Source: Metallyticus violacea
Lineage: Eukaryota > Arthropoda > Insecta > Mantodea > Metallyticidae
Direction of reading: 5' to 3'
Assembly: GCA_030762175.1 (NCBI GenBank)
Contig: CM060842.1
Location: forward strand, 44,706,001 to 44,770,000
Length of the DNA: 64,000 nt
This document shows, piece after piece, positions 1 through 13,100 of the stretch. The translations under genes and the position numbers were made by a program. Numbering within the stretch: position 1 is the stretch's first letter; each line of letters opens with the position of its first letter. The notes beneath the pieces were generated by a model. The model had not been told where the DNA came from. It did no database searches and worked only from the letters and a program-made list of their open reading frames with translations.

Positions 1-2069
1 TAGTTAGTTGTTTATCGACTTGGGTTTCCTGCACAGAGGATGGTTCTACTGCTTTTAGATTCTGTTGTACATCACTATTATCGTAGATTTATGATTTGAG
101 TTAAATATATACTGGCATGTCATTAGAAGGCTTATTAGTTTGTTGGGATTGACAGCTTTTTACTTTTACTTGAAGGCTTTAGTAGCATCGCTTAGCAGTG
201 GAAATTCTGATTCTGAAGAGAATAATGAGTGGTGTTCCTTAGGGAGGTTATCAAATACAGGTATATTTTGATTATTTTGTTTGCACTGACTTGCTAAGCG
301 TTCTTCCTGTTTGCACACAAAACAGACAAGGAATCAGCTGACAAAAGATCCAGCAATTTGTACCTTCGTATTTAGTGAATAAGCTATCTGGGAGACTTTG
401 TAATTATCAGGGTGGGTGTACATTTGGCGCCTAAAGCTAAATATATGTGGGAAAAAGTAGGAAGAGCAATACCTGCATTCCATGGAAAAAATAAGTTTGA
501 TTCGTAATTTCAAGAGATTTTCGGTAAGAGCAGAATTAGGAATAACTGGACATGCTTTAAATAAAACACTTCTTTTATTTATTTATTATTTTTTTTTCCA
601 TGAGTGGCCTCATGGCCTCACGTTTGAATAGATACATTGTTTGTCGTCAACCTTGGTTGTTAGCGAATGTACTATTTGTTGTAACCGTGAAACACTGTGT
701 GTGTTTATGTCTTAACGCTCTAGCGGTTGCAATTTTTTTCCCTCAAAGAAACTCTGCATATAACCATCAATTAACAAACGATTTGTGGATTAACCTAAAG
801 TAATTTTTTAAATTAAAAATATATATTTAAATTTAATATATTATTTGATAAGTTCATTTTCACATGTTTGTATATTACGTAAAGGATATAATGCTCAATA
901 TAAAGCCACGAACATTTAATTGTAACAGCTATTTAGTAGGTATGTTAATTTACATATGTTATTACACACGTTACATTTGATTTGAAACTGAAAACATTCA
1001 TTGATAATATGTTTTTAATCATATACATTTAATAAGTTCATTTACACGTGTTTTTATGTTAGATAAGGTCTTTAAATTTCAACTCAAATAACATATATTC
1101 GTTAGTAGTACGTTTTAAATCGTATAAATATAATAAGCTCATTTGTGTAGATTTCATGGATCAGATAAGGGCTATTACAATGTATATCTTAATGTTTGTT
1201 TGTTGGCCTTTATGGCAATACTTAATAATTTACGGTTCAAAGGATCACACACATAGCCAAGTATATGAACAAATTAAAACTACAGATAAGAAAATTGTAA
1301 TATTAAGTGAATCAACCAATGGCAAGCATAACAACGTTAATAATGTGTACTAAGAATGAAACACGAGGCATAGCTTTATTGCGACTAAATACAAATTAAC
1401 AAATTTCATTCGTCTAGTGTAGGTATGTTGAAAATATAACGCATTGTAATGTATAGTATTATTACAATACTATTGCAATAAGTGACGCTTTATATCTCAA
1501 AATGTGTTGGTTATGCGTTGGATTCCGTAGAGAGAAGTTGTGTTTTAAATTCCATTAGCAAAAATCGTGGTTCGTACTCCATAAAGTGAAGCTACATTTT
1601 AACATTACGTAAAGAAAAGGAGCGATTAATGTTTTCGTGGGAGTAATTACAAAATTATTATTTATGGTTAACGATAGGAGTTACGAGTTTTAATTAATAT
1701 CCATATAGGAAAATAGTATTCGAGTTACACCGGGACAAAAAGCACAGTTTTCGGGAAAGAAATATAAATTCTATCATGCCTATCTCGTATTCAGTCTGCT
1801 TCTAATAATATTCTCAGAATATATCGTAATCAGAAATGTGTACTGTTGTGTGGTAATAACAAAACATTAATAAACTCCGCAGATTTCTATCCATAGTGAT
1901 TTTGTTATATTTAAACAAATATAAAAATCTGAAATAATAATAATACCAAACCCTTAACTAGCCAGCATATTGTTATATTAGTTAGAAACGACATCTACCA
2001 CGACACACACATTTGGCATCCAACCTCTATGTCAACGACTATTATTAAAACCGCCACAAGTTAAAGCGA
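1..2069. other. AT-rich spacer, no gene recognised
   Basis: No ORF here has a recognisable domain or exon-like borders. Short phrases of the form ATAAG(T/C)TCATTT recur near 849, 1032 and 1132, which may be a decayed tandem repeat. The ORFs at 600-803 and 1156-1353 look like chance frames. Confidence 0.4.
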
Positions 2070-2089
2070 AATGTAAAAATGCGATCGCA

Positions 2090-2640
2090 ATTTAATTTTT
2101 CTAAAAGGAAACTCGGTATGTACTATTGATATAAGATAAGAAAAATAGTTTCTGAAAATAAGTGAAATCGGACTATTAGGGGGGGGGGGAGGTTACCTGA
2201 AAGCCAAAATTTAAAAATCGCTCCAGCGCCATTAAGATTTTTTTTTTTGCAATGAAACTCCGTATATACCATTTAAAATAGTTTCTGAAAATTAGGAAAA
2301 TTGATCCATTAAGGTAACTAACTTTTAAAAATCACTCTAGCAGCACCAATGTTTATTTTTCACAATAAAATTCAGCATATGCCATTTAAATTCAATAAGA
2401 AAAATAGTTCCTGAAAATCATGGAAATCGATCCATTAGTAATGGGGATATATACCTGAAACTCAAAATTTAAAAATAACTTTAGCGACGCCAATATTTGT
2501 TTCTTCACAACAAAATTCGGTATATACTGTTTAAATAAATAAGAAAAATAGTTTCTGAAAATTAGGGAAACTGGACTATAGGAATAAAGGAAACCGAAAT
2601 TTAAAAAGTGCTCTTGCGTTTAATTTCTCTATATTATTTT
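2090..2640 (+). repeat. Subrepeat array of the left foldback arm
   Basis: Four degenerate units start with GTTTCTGAAAA or a close variant near 2148, 2281, 2407 and 2551, so spacing is about 126-144 bp. Each unit continues into a block ending in an AAATTTAAAAATCGCT-like phrase, then a GT(A)TATACCATTTAAA-like phrase. The same unit occurs in reverse orientation on the right arm. Confidence 0.7.
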
Positions 2641-3156
2641 AAAATAAAATGAGACATTAATTCAGCATATAAACTGTATTTATAAAGTTTCTAACGTTTT
2701 ATATTAACAAAAGCATCTTCGTGAGGATGGAAGCTGTGAAGTATTAACCTAATATATATTTGTATGTAAGAGTGCTCTGTAATAAATTTCAAAAAATGTT
2801 TGCGTTGTATGTTTTTAATACAGTAACATTTAAATTAAATTTTAAAGCCAATGAAAATCGATTAAACTTTCGATTTGATTGATTCTGTATATTTGCATGG
2901 TACCTCAAAATTGTTTTGAAATAGTAACATGATGTTGTTTTATTGAAACATATGAACATAATGTTCTAAAATACACAATGTAACTCGAAAATTTCTGTTA
3001 TTCTTCTATATTATGGTGAATGTAAAGATATCAAGGGCTCAGTTTATAAACATGGTTACATTTAAAAATACCTACCTAAACAGTATAACTTTGTCTATCA
3101 GTGGTCATTTAGTTAATTTAATTAATAGTATACCATTAATTATTGTGGTTTGATCT

Positions 3157-3187
3157 CAACAACAACAAAAACAACAACAACAACAAC

Positions 3188-3247
<60 letters not shown>
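3157..3247 (+). repeat. (AAC)n/(AAT)n microsatellite
   Basis: AAC triplets pass directly into about 20 AAT triplets inside the left foldback arm. Long isoleucine or leucine runs in ORFs on both strands here are artefacts of this repeat. Confidence 0.95.
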
Positions 3248-3248
<1 letters not shown>

Positions 3249-3474
3249 GCAATTCTAAAAATGTGGTTTCTCTTTTGTGATACTTATAGGTTGCAAGAAT
3301 TCCAATTTTGTTTCCCTTATAGCACACAGTAATGTCCCAACGTATTTTACTTTATTAATTAATAAGGCCATAATTTGAATTTTATATTCTTTCTTAAAGT
3401 TACTCTACTAGATGATGAATTAGCTTAGTTTACGCAGCGCCTGCGTGGCAGACTTTTTAGTAGTTAAATTATCG

Positions 3475-3714
3475 TTATATCTTTGTTAAATACGCGCATA
3501 TTCTATTATTGGATATACGAGACACAAAACGAATATCAAACGTTTCAGTTATTTTACCAGTAGCAAGAACATATTCCCTAATTGGAATATTATAATTGGT
3601 TTCTATATCTATGGCTTGTTCTCTCTTTGGACGTGCTACTTCCGAGTAAGACTGTTTTGTAGGAATATTATCCTTCTTTGGGATATTTTGCTGCCTATAG
3701 CTAGCTGAAGTCAT
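3475..3714 (-). pseudogene. Possible non-LTR retrotransposon ORF1 fragment
   Basis: The frame encodes 79 residues in the foldback spacer. The phrase FVSRISNNRICAYL near the C-terminus resembles, from memory, a segment of gag-like ORF1 proteins of insect non-LTR retrotransposons. The N-terminal half is polar and low in hydrophobics. No zinc knuckle is seen, and the frame stops directly after the phrase, so at best it is a 5' fragment. It could also be an unrelated short ORF. Confidence 0.3.
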
Positions 3715-5275
3715 TTTAACGCTGTACTCCTTATTGTCATAGGAGAACTGGAGTGGTTAAGGTTTTTAATGATATTGTGAAATATATTTAAGAGTACTCA
3801 CCAGCTATTATTACCAGGTTCTTATTAAATATAAAAGAGACCATTACAGTTTAAATTATATAATGTCACGTCAAAATATTTGTATTTATTAATTCAGATT
3901 TGAGGCTCGCAGAACATTTATTATTTTCATGGCCTTCTCAAAATTTTCCAAATATTTTTGATTTCAAGAAAAATCGGGTTTCTTGATTCCAGATTTTCCC
4001 GCTAAAATAATAAAAATAGCTTACCCAATGTAGTTAAATTTTCAGTAAATACATTCAAATTGGTTTCTTAATATAGTGTTGAATTAATTATTTTATATAT
4101 ATATATATTAATGATTTTATTATATACATACTCTAAATTAGATATTATAGATTTAGGAATCCGAAAAGGTTTCGTTTTATACTTCGTTGTTATTTTTATG
4201 TAAACTTAGTTTTTAACAAAATTTCAGAAGTTTTTATTTTTCCCGACTTTTGAATAAGCATGTAAATTAGATTTCGTTAAAAACACTCATCATTTAAAAG
4301 CATACTGAAGCACATAGGGGCAAACAAAAACATGGTAAAATATTCTTATATACCTGCTAAAAAGGAATTTGAAGAAGAAAGAAAGAACACAGTGGAATTA
4401 TCAGTATGCGCTGTACACGGCTTACAGCGCTGTTATCAGAGAAACAAATGGTTTTGAACTACTAATTTACTCAAGTCTAAAAGAGAAATGATAACTTATT
4501 TAGCCACGCCTTAAGTGCCAAAACTCCAATGCCTTTCGCTTGACCTTGTAAGTGAGGCACTCAGCAGCTGGAATGAACATCAAGTTCGAAGTTCATTTCA
4601 AACAGCTTAGGAATAGTGCAATATCCATACGTACACCCGTTCAGTTACATTTCCAGTTTGGTGTCGAATGGCAAAATGCATAAATGTTAAACATTTTACT
4701 GACTTGAGCACAAATACCGGGTTTTCACTAAAAACTATCCCGCACACGCGGTGTCTGAATTCTTGGCGGCTGGGCGTGTCGCGGCCGCCCGCAAACGTAC
4801 TTTTAACTTCGCTTCCGATATTGTGTATAAATTCTTACCACATAGAATATACTAAAAATATCATTCCTCTTAGGTTAAACAGGCATTGTATCGAAAAATC
4901 ACATTCTGATTGACATGTTTCAGTTCGGCGACTGTAATGTTTCTGGTTAAATTTGTGATATTTTTCTTTAGTTCCTCCAATGTGCCAGGGTTTGTTTTAT
5001 AAACTCTGTCCTTCAAGCAGCATCACAGGTAAAAGTCCGTCACGCAGGACTGCATAAACTAAGGTTTTTTTTCCCACGAGTTGAATAACTGTTAATAAAA
5101 ATGAATATAAAATACAAATTAGGCTTATTAATTAATGAAATGAAATAAGTTATGACATTATTGTGTGGTATTAGGAGAACAAAATTGAAATTCTTGCATT
5201 CTATAAGTATCACAAAAGAGAAACCACATTGTGCACTTTGTTTTTCCATACTTTATTTATAAAACTATATATAGA

Positions 5276-5280
<5 letters not shown>

Positions 5281-5312
<32 letters not shown>
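5281..5312. repeat. (TA)n microsatellite in the foldback right arm
   Basis: Uninterrupted TA dinucleotides. The left arm lacks this run, so it arose after the inverted copies formed. An (ATT)n run of about 32 bp follows at 5380-5411. Confidence 0.9.
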
Positions 5313-5317
<5 letters not shown>

Positions 5318-5378
5318 TGAAAAGGAAATAAAGTAATAGATCCCGAAATAGTAGAAGCGATAATTAATGCAAGATACG

Positions 5379-5411
<33 letters not shown>

Positions 5412-5959
5412 GAAATTAAACCTCAAAAAGTAATGTTATACTATTAATTAAATGAACTATATGACCACTGATAGACAAAGTTATACTATGTAGGTATTTT
5501 TAAATGTAACCATGTTTATGAGCTGAGCCCTTGGTATCATCTTCACATTCATTAAATTGAGAAAAATTACAGAAAGTTTCGAGTTACATTGTGTATTTTA
5601 GAAGATTACGTTCATATGTTTAAATAAAACAAAAATATGTTACTATTTCAAAACAATTTCGAAGTACTAAGCAAATATACAGAATCAAAGAACAATCGAA
5701 AGTTTAATCGCTTTTCATTGGCTTTAAAATTTAATTTACATGTTATTGTATTAAAAGCATATAACGCAAACGTTTTCTGGAGTTTATTACAGAGCACAAT
5801 TACATATAAATATCATTCTCAAATACATATTAGGTTAATATTTCACAGCTTACATCTTCACGACGATGCTTTTGTTAAATATAAAACGTATGTAGCTTTA
5901 TAAATACAGTTTATATGCTGAATTAATGTCTCATTTTATTTTAAAACAATATAGAGAAT

Positions 5960-7020
5960 TTAAACGCAACAGCACTTTTTAAATTTCGGTTTCCTTTACT
6001 CCTAATAGTCCAGTTTTCCTAATTTTCAGAAACTATTTTCCTTATTTATTTAAATGGTATATACCGAATTTTGTTGTGAAGAAACAAATATTGGCGTCGC
6101 TAAAACCATTTTTAATTTTGAGTTTCAGGTATATATCCCCATTACTAATGGATCTATTTCCATGAATTTCAGGAACTATTTTACATAGTATATGCGGATT
6201 TTATATTGCGAAAAAGCGAATGGTGCCGTTTATATTTTAAATTTAAAATTCCAGGTAAACCTCCAGTCCTATTAGTTCGATTTCACTGATTTTCAGAAAC
6301 TTTTTTTTTATTTGATTTAAATGGTATATGCCGAATTTTGCTGTGAAAAAGCAAATATTGGTGCTGCGAGAGCAATTTTTACATTTTGGGTTTCAGCTAA
6401 CCCCCACTCATAATGACCAGATTTCCCTGATTTTCAGAAACTATATTTTTATTATTTCACTTAAATGTTATATTCGGAGCTTCGTTGCGAAGAAACAAAT
6501 ATTAATACCACAACAGGGATTTTACATTTTGCCTAATCCGCCTCCTGCTAATATTCAATTGTACTAATTTTCAGAAACTAGTTTTCTTATTTTATTTCAA
6601 TGGCATATATCAACTTTCCTTTAAAATTTTTTAATGCGGCCGTTAGAGCGATTTTTAAATTTCGGTGTATCCTCCACTCGTTTATCAGGTAACCCCCGCT
6701 CCCAATAATCCCATAATTAAAAAAAAAATTCCTTATTTAATTTAAATGCTTTATACCGAATTATTGGTGGTGATAGAGCAAATCTTAATTTTTGGGTTTC
6801 AGGTAACCCCCCTTTTCTAATGGCCCAATTTCTCTGATTTTCAGAAATTATATCTCTTGTACTATTTGAATGGCATATACGAAGTTTTGTTGCCACAAAA
6901 CATATATTAATGCCATTAGAGCGATTTTTAAACTTTGGGGTGCAGGCTAAACCCCCTTCCTAATATTCCGTTTTCATTGACTTTCAGGAATTATCCCCCC
7001 CATTTTATTTAAATGATAGA
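5960..7020 (-). repeat. Subrepeat array of the right foldback arm
   Basis: About eight units of about 135-140 bp can be followed by the phrase TTTTCAGAAACTAT or variants, near 6024, 6167, 6291, 6431, 6570, 6720, 6838 and 6981. They are the reverse complement of the left-arm units. The right arm therefore has roughly twice as many units as the left, which suggests unequal expansion or contraction after the inverted structure formed. Confidence 0.7.
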
Positions 7021-7199
7021 TATGGAGTTCCGTTATTCCGTATTCCGCAAGCGGCGTATTGTCTAATAGTGCAGAGCTATGTCTCCAAATCACATTCTCT
7101 CTATGGTATTAATTGTGGTTTTTTCCACAGCATGGATTGTTTGTGCTGATGGGTGGCTCAATGGCTGAACATTGAGCAAAGATCATTGGCGATTATCGC

Positions 7200-7425
7200 T
7201 ATGAACAAACCTTATCATTAAACGACTGAACATTTAATTTTATTTTTTAGTCAGTCAATTACAGACACTGATTACAGATTTTAACCATTTAAATTCTTTA
7301 CCATAACGACAAGCTTAGTATCTATGCGGAATCAACAACATTGTTGTTTGTAGTAAAATTTTATATTCGGTAGTTTTCTCGCACATAGTCTAAATTTCAA
7401 ACAAATATTTTTTATTTCACTCAAA
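7200..7425 (+). promoter_or_regulatory. Putative alpha-tubulin core promoter and 5' UTR
   Basis: A TCAGTC at 7251-7256 matches the arthropod initiator consensus TCAKTY. This would place the start site at about A7253 and give a 5' UTR of about 173 nt before the ATG at 7426. No TATA box is clear in the 25-35 bp upstream. Placement is inferred from the first exon only. Confidence 0.4.
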
Positions 7426-7428
7426 ATG
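7426..7428 (+). CDS. TUBA: Alpha-tubulin coding exon 1 (start codon only)
   Basis: The context CAAAATG|GTAAGT gives an ATG with a good upstream context followed at once by a perfect donor. Animal alpha-tubulin genes commonly have an intron straight after the initiator Met, and exon 2 here starts in phase 0 with Arg-Glu-Cys. It was chosen because no other ATG with an adjacent strong donor was noticed upstream of exon 2. RNA evidence is needed, as another exon 1 is possible. Confidence 0.65.
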
Positions 7429-10075
7429 GTAAGTAACGTCTACATTTCTCGTAAATTTCATTAGAGCGTGGTATTTTTAAAGTATAAAAATATTTCAGAA
7501 CTTTTCTAAGATAGTAGCTAAAAATTGCTGACGAGTATCACATCTAGTTTAATTGATATGTATATATTCAATTGTAAGGTAAATTGTTTAAACTGCTAAA
7601 TGAATGAACTATTATACAAAAATAGACACAGATCAATAGGCAGCAATCAAATCCATTCTGGATATAAAAATTATACGTATTTTCAAGAATGAAGTGTTTT
7701 TTTTCTTCTTCTCATGGTTGTTTTATATTGAATTGTTAAACTTTATTAAAATTGATTTTTTTTCGATTTGTAATACAATCAAAAACTTAATTACCATTTT
7801 AAAGTATATTTAAGATTTATGTATTTCATTACATGAATTACTGTTGTATAATTAAATCATAAAAATTTCTACCCAGTACCTGCTTTGCTCCCTTGACGCT
7901 ATTCCTGTGGCATTGTAGCTGTCTTTTCAGGCCGGGCCGCCTGTAAGATGCAGCTAAAGTCGACCGAATGGGGATGGTGTGCCAGAGGGATGGGGACTGT
8001 GGTGTGCCAGAGGGGCTGTTAAACCTTGTGAGAATTAAACTAACCAGACCACAGGTGCCATGGGGGTCTTCCTAGAAAAGGAAAACAATCCATATCTGTA
8101 GTGGTAACCCATAGTTACCTTCTAAACTCAAGATCGCGGGTTCAAACCCGGCCAGTGTCGATGGACTTTTCGGGCGTAAAAATGCTAAGTATGGCTTCCT
8201 TCGGAAGGGAAGTCAAGCCGTGGGTCCCTTGTCGTACATTTACGTCACGAAAAAGAACCTCAAGCCCGAAAGAGAGGCCTCTGAGCAAAATTTGTCGGCC
8301 GTTTCACACCCTGAATTGAATGGGACGCTGATAACCTGAGATGTGAAAGAGCGTCCATAAATAAATCAATAAAAAATCTTGTTTATTGGTAATTTTGTTA
8401 ATTTGAATGTAAGACTGTTGATTATTGTGAGTTGATGTTGTTTTGAGTTTTGGCTGCTTTATGTAATTATCTGGGTATTTTTTTTTTGAATATGCCAAAT
8501 TCCAGTATATTACCATTTTTTTATAATTTTAAATCCAAGAAGGGAAGAGCGCTGTTGTTTTCTATTTCTGATGTGAATTTAATGGTGCTGTCCTTTAGGT
8601 TGAGTAGTTTATTGTATCCTCTTTCCATTTTTCATTTACTATTGCAAATCATCTTTATAATAGTACCAGAATTTGTATATATGTGGAAAAGCATCAACTA
8701 ATTATGTTTCTAAGAAACTCATGTACATATCTGCAGAGAATGATAAGAGTGGATTTTCTATATTCTTTTGTGTATATATTACCTCTGAATGGAAGTAGAT
8801 CTGATTAATGCAAATTTTGGTGAGGTTTAGATATTGTTCTATTACTTCTCTAGGTAAGTTTATTGAGTTTAGCTATTTCTTTACCATAATTAGTGGTTTT
8901 CTTTGGGGAGGCTAGAAAACAAGTCCCTGTTTTCTAATTTCACATGTCTGACTGTCCATTAACTCTGGTCAGTTTTTATGCTTTGGCATTGTATTTTGGT
9001 AAAGTATTCATTTTTTAAAAAACCTCCTAAAAACCAACATAAAAGACAAAATTCTACAAGGAAAACAATTGGACATTTACAAAAGCAGTTGCAAAGACTG
9101 CTGCATGAAATATATAGGAAAAACAAAAAGATACATTACCCTACAGTTTAAGGAACACAAGGAGAAATCAACTTTATCGTATCATTTCTGCCCCCCCCCC
9201 CCAAAATGCAATTTAATTAACAATATTGGAAAATTTATTCATAAAAGAAAACAAAGAAAATATTAGTTTATTTTGATCTTCCAAACAATAGTACCTAACC
9301 TCATCACTAAATTTGTAAAATATATAGAGCGAGATCTTAATTCCATGCTGGGAAACTTACAGTGGAGTCATGCTCATGATGAAGACAACAGCCTTTGAAT
9401 GAAGTCTAAGTAAGTGGAACAAATTAGTGAAATTTGAATGATTACCTTAAAAAAATTGCAGAATTATACAATATTTCATTGGGAAAATTCCCACTGTTTG
9501 TAACTACAATAAATCAGATAGTTTATAATTATCTCTTTCTGCAAAGTTAAAATGGTTAAGGGGTTTCATTTAGTGGTCTGTTTGAATGCTGGATTGAATC
9601 CAATGGATATTTTTCTATGGAAACATTTAAAGTCAGTAGTTGTGCAATGCCTGTGTTGACGTTTACATTCTGAGAGAGTATAATTTGAGCAAATATGAAA
9701 CACTTCAGTAGTTCTCATCAAGCATACCAAAACATGGAATGCAGGTTCAGGGATACGTCAAAGCAAGAGCAATTTTTGTAATCTATGTTGTTTAATTTAT
9801 CACAAGCAGTGTTATTAATTGTCTTGTAACTCTGAAACAAAGGATTTGCAGGTCAGATTTATAAGGACTTTTTTTAATATTTGCTGCTAGGAACATGTCC
9901 CTAAAATATAATATACCAATTTATATACTCCTATGCTTATATTGATGTATGTATATATTTAATTCTAATTGTTATAAATGTAGTTTCCAACACTAAAATG
10001 TTTTTACTGTTACAAACTGGGTACTATATACAGTAGTAGTTATTAAGTTTTACTTTCCAGTTGGTCGCATCATCG

Positions 10076-10135
<60 letters not shown>

Positions 10136-13100
10136 CTTTCTAAAAGTAATATAATAAATTTACTTTTTAATTATACAAACAAAATGCAAATGAAACTGTT
10201 GAAAGATGCTGTTAGAAAATGGTTAATTGTTAATGGATTAGGAACTCTGTAAATTTCTAAAAGGACTCCAGCTTATTTCCTTCTCAGTGGAAAAATAGAA
10301 AATCAGTCATTAAATAGAAAGATGGGCCATGCTTTGCTGTTCTTACAAAATGATATGGGTTATGGGCTACATAGCAAAAATTGTGTAGTTTCTAAGTTAG
10401 TAACATTTTTCTGGAGCACTATTTCTGTAATAATTTCACAGTTTGACTAGCTTAAATGAAGCTGATCTAATCTTATTTAATCTAATCACATTTACAATTA
10501 CAAAACAGTTTGTCTATTGGATTGGATCATTAAGGTTGTAGAAGGATACTTCAGTACTTCAGTCTTGCTCAACTCCTGGCCATTTGTGCCAATGTCCCCT
10601 ATTAAGGTACCTCCAAGAGAAAGGGATAAGGCAAGGGAGATACTGGGTGACCAGAATCCACAGGCAGTGAGAGATGGGATCCCTAACATGTTTCCAGTTA
10701 GAACACTCCAATGGCAGTAGAGCCTCTTCCAAGAAGTTTGAGTCCCTGAGAAAATCTGCTTGCATACCAGATACCAGGACAAAAATCTTTCCAAAGCACA
10801 AGCCACCATCACATCATCCCTGATCATTCTGACACTTTCAACTCTGTAACAGAGTGAATGGAGTGTATTGAAATGGGTTAACCTGCTGCATTGGTACTTT
10901 TAATATGCGTAACAATAATTTCTGGAAAATTTGAAAATATCAAAATCATCTTGAGTGTACAAAATATGTGGAAATGTGTATTGCTTATTTATTTTCACAT
11001 GGTCCAGTATTTATATATAATTACCTACAACTCTGCTTTGCAGTTGCACAGAGTGATCAGGATATTTGAGTCTGTGGGTTAGTAAACGTGATGTTGCATA
11101 AGACTGATCAAACTGCACCGACTATAGACTTCTGGTGGTTAGAGGGCTCGCACATATTCAAACTATTTCATGGTTGCTTGTTTGTGGTAATACATATTGT
11201 GAAAAACTCAACAAATTATAAATTACTTATTTCTCAATAAAAATAAAATTAATTCCACTATGAAACAAAACAGAAGAACAGAAGAAAAATAGTTTTTATT
11301 GTGGAATATATGGGATGTGAGAACTTTCTACCACTTATAGAAAAAGTTTATCACAAACAGGTGATTGATTTGCATATAATTAACTGAAAGTTAACACAGA
11401 AAAGACATTTGCTGTGCATTTTCACATTAAGCAAACAGGGAGATACCAAAACCGGCAGCCATTTTTAATAACAGCTACACTGAAATAGTAACCATACTTG
11501 CTTCATAGACCGAATGTCTCACTCAGGTTCAATCCTGGCCAGGATCGATGGATTTTTTCGGACGTAAAAATCCTAAGTATGACTTTCTTCAGGAGAATAA
11601 AGCTATGGGTCTTATGTCATAGATTTATGGCATGTAACAGAACCTGAAGCCTGAAAGAAGAGACCACCGAGCATAATTCAGTTGTTTCATGCCCTGAATT
11701 CAGTGGATCACTGATGATCTTAGATGTTAAGAAGCATTCTTAAATAAACCAAATAATAAATAATAATCAACAAATTACAAGAAGAAAAATAGATCTTCAT
11801 ATAATGAGAATCGACATCAAAACATATCAGAATAGTGTAACTCAAATTATACAACAAATTAATGCTCCAAATTAAAGCAATTAAAAAGTTGACTTTATTT
11901 AAAAGAGAAGTAATGGCATATTTATTTGATCACTGTTTCTACTCATTAAATGAGTATTTTAAACAATATTGATAGTATTTATACTGTATGAAATAAAATA
12001 TTTTTAATTATAACAGTTAATTACATTTGTAAATTTGTTGAAGCTAATCTATTTTATTTTTCTTTTGATAAATAATTTTTTTCTAGAGTATTTGAACAGG
12101 TGTTAAAGATTTATTTCACATTATGGCATAATATATAATAACTTTGAAATATCATTACTAGTCTTATATAATTTTAAATTTTATGTAAACTCATAGATTT
12201 TCTGACTGGTCCTATATCATGTAGCATATTTATGCATTGTATGATTTATAAAATCAATAAACATAAACATAATAATTACATTATCAACATGAATATTTGC
12301 AATCATATACACATACCTATTAATGTCTTATCAGAAATATACAGTTATGCAATTGGTTCTAATCATTCTTGCGCTGATAAGACAAAATACCTACTTTCTA
12401 GTTAGCTTTGTTAATTATTTCCAGTAATCTAGTTGTAATATGTTGTAAGAGTGAGATATAATGAGCTCTAAAATTACAAATTATAGAACACCTTTATTAC
12501 AGCAAATCTGGATAGAAATCTAAAAATTATGTGTGTCAAATGCATTTCACATCCCAAAGCTTACCTGATACCTAGAATGAGAGATAAAAGACAAAAAATA
12601 AAAAGAAACTTATATGTCCATAAATATGCTTAATTTCAGCGTGAATGTCTTTCTGTCCATATTGGCCAGGCTGGCAGCCAAATTGGTAATGCTTGCTGGG
12701 AGCTTTATTGTCTTGAACATGGAATTCAGCCCAATGGCCAGATGCCCTCTGACAAAATTGCTGGTGGAGGAGATGATAGTTTTAGTACATTCTTTACTGA
12801 AACTGGGGCAGGAACTCATGTTCCTAGAGCTGTTTTTGCAGATCTAGAGCCAACAGTTTTGGGTATGATACAACATTTTGTCCAATATAAAATAAACCAA
12901 AAGATTTTATGTGCATTTTTATAAATGAAAGTGTTTAAAAATATTTATATAAATTATTTGTAGGAAACTATAAAACATAAACAGCATGTAAAACATGTGA
13001 TATACTATGGTTAGTACTCCTAAAGGTATTTTATGGATATCATAAGCATTTGCATAATCATGCCAACAATGTAGCTAATTATAATATTAATTCAATATGG

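Larger units (their letters stand above)
2070..7020. repeat. Large imperfect foldback (inverted repeat) element
   Basis: The left arm (about 2070-3462) is the reverse complement, with many substitutions and indels, of the right arm (about 5030-6655). Matching landmarks: the phrase around 3420-3450 (TTTACGCAGCGCCTGCGTGG) pairs with 5036-5062, the stretch around 3060-3110 pairs with 5470-5515, and 2680-2780 pairs with 5800-5930. The arms differ by microsatellite insertions: AAC/AAT at 3157-3247 on the left, TA and ATT runs on the right. The spacer of about 1.57 kb carries a possible retroelement ORF fragment on the minus strand. The right arm extends further outward with extra copies of a subrepeat of about 135 bp. 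No transposase and no exact target duplication were found. It may be a foldback transposon or two head-to-head copies of one repeat. It ends about 230 bp upstream of the proposed tubulin start site. Confidence 0.75.

Noticed and set aside
3136..3332. Poly-leucine and poly-isoleucine ORFs
   Set aside because: Direct translation of the AAT/ATT microsatellite in the foldback arm.
10061..10252. Poly-serine protein
   Set aside because: (ATC)n microsatellite read in frame TCA; no further coding signal.
12614..12847. ORFs in other frames over tubulin exon 2
   Set aside because: The conserved frame is R-E-C-L-S-V-H-I-G; the others are shadows.
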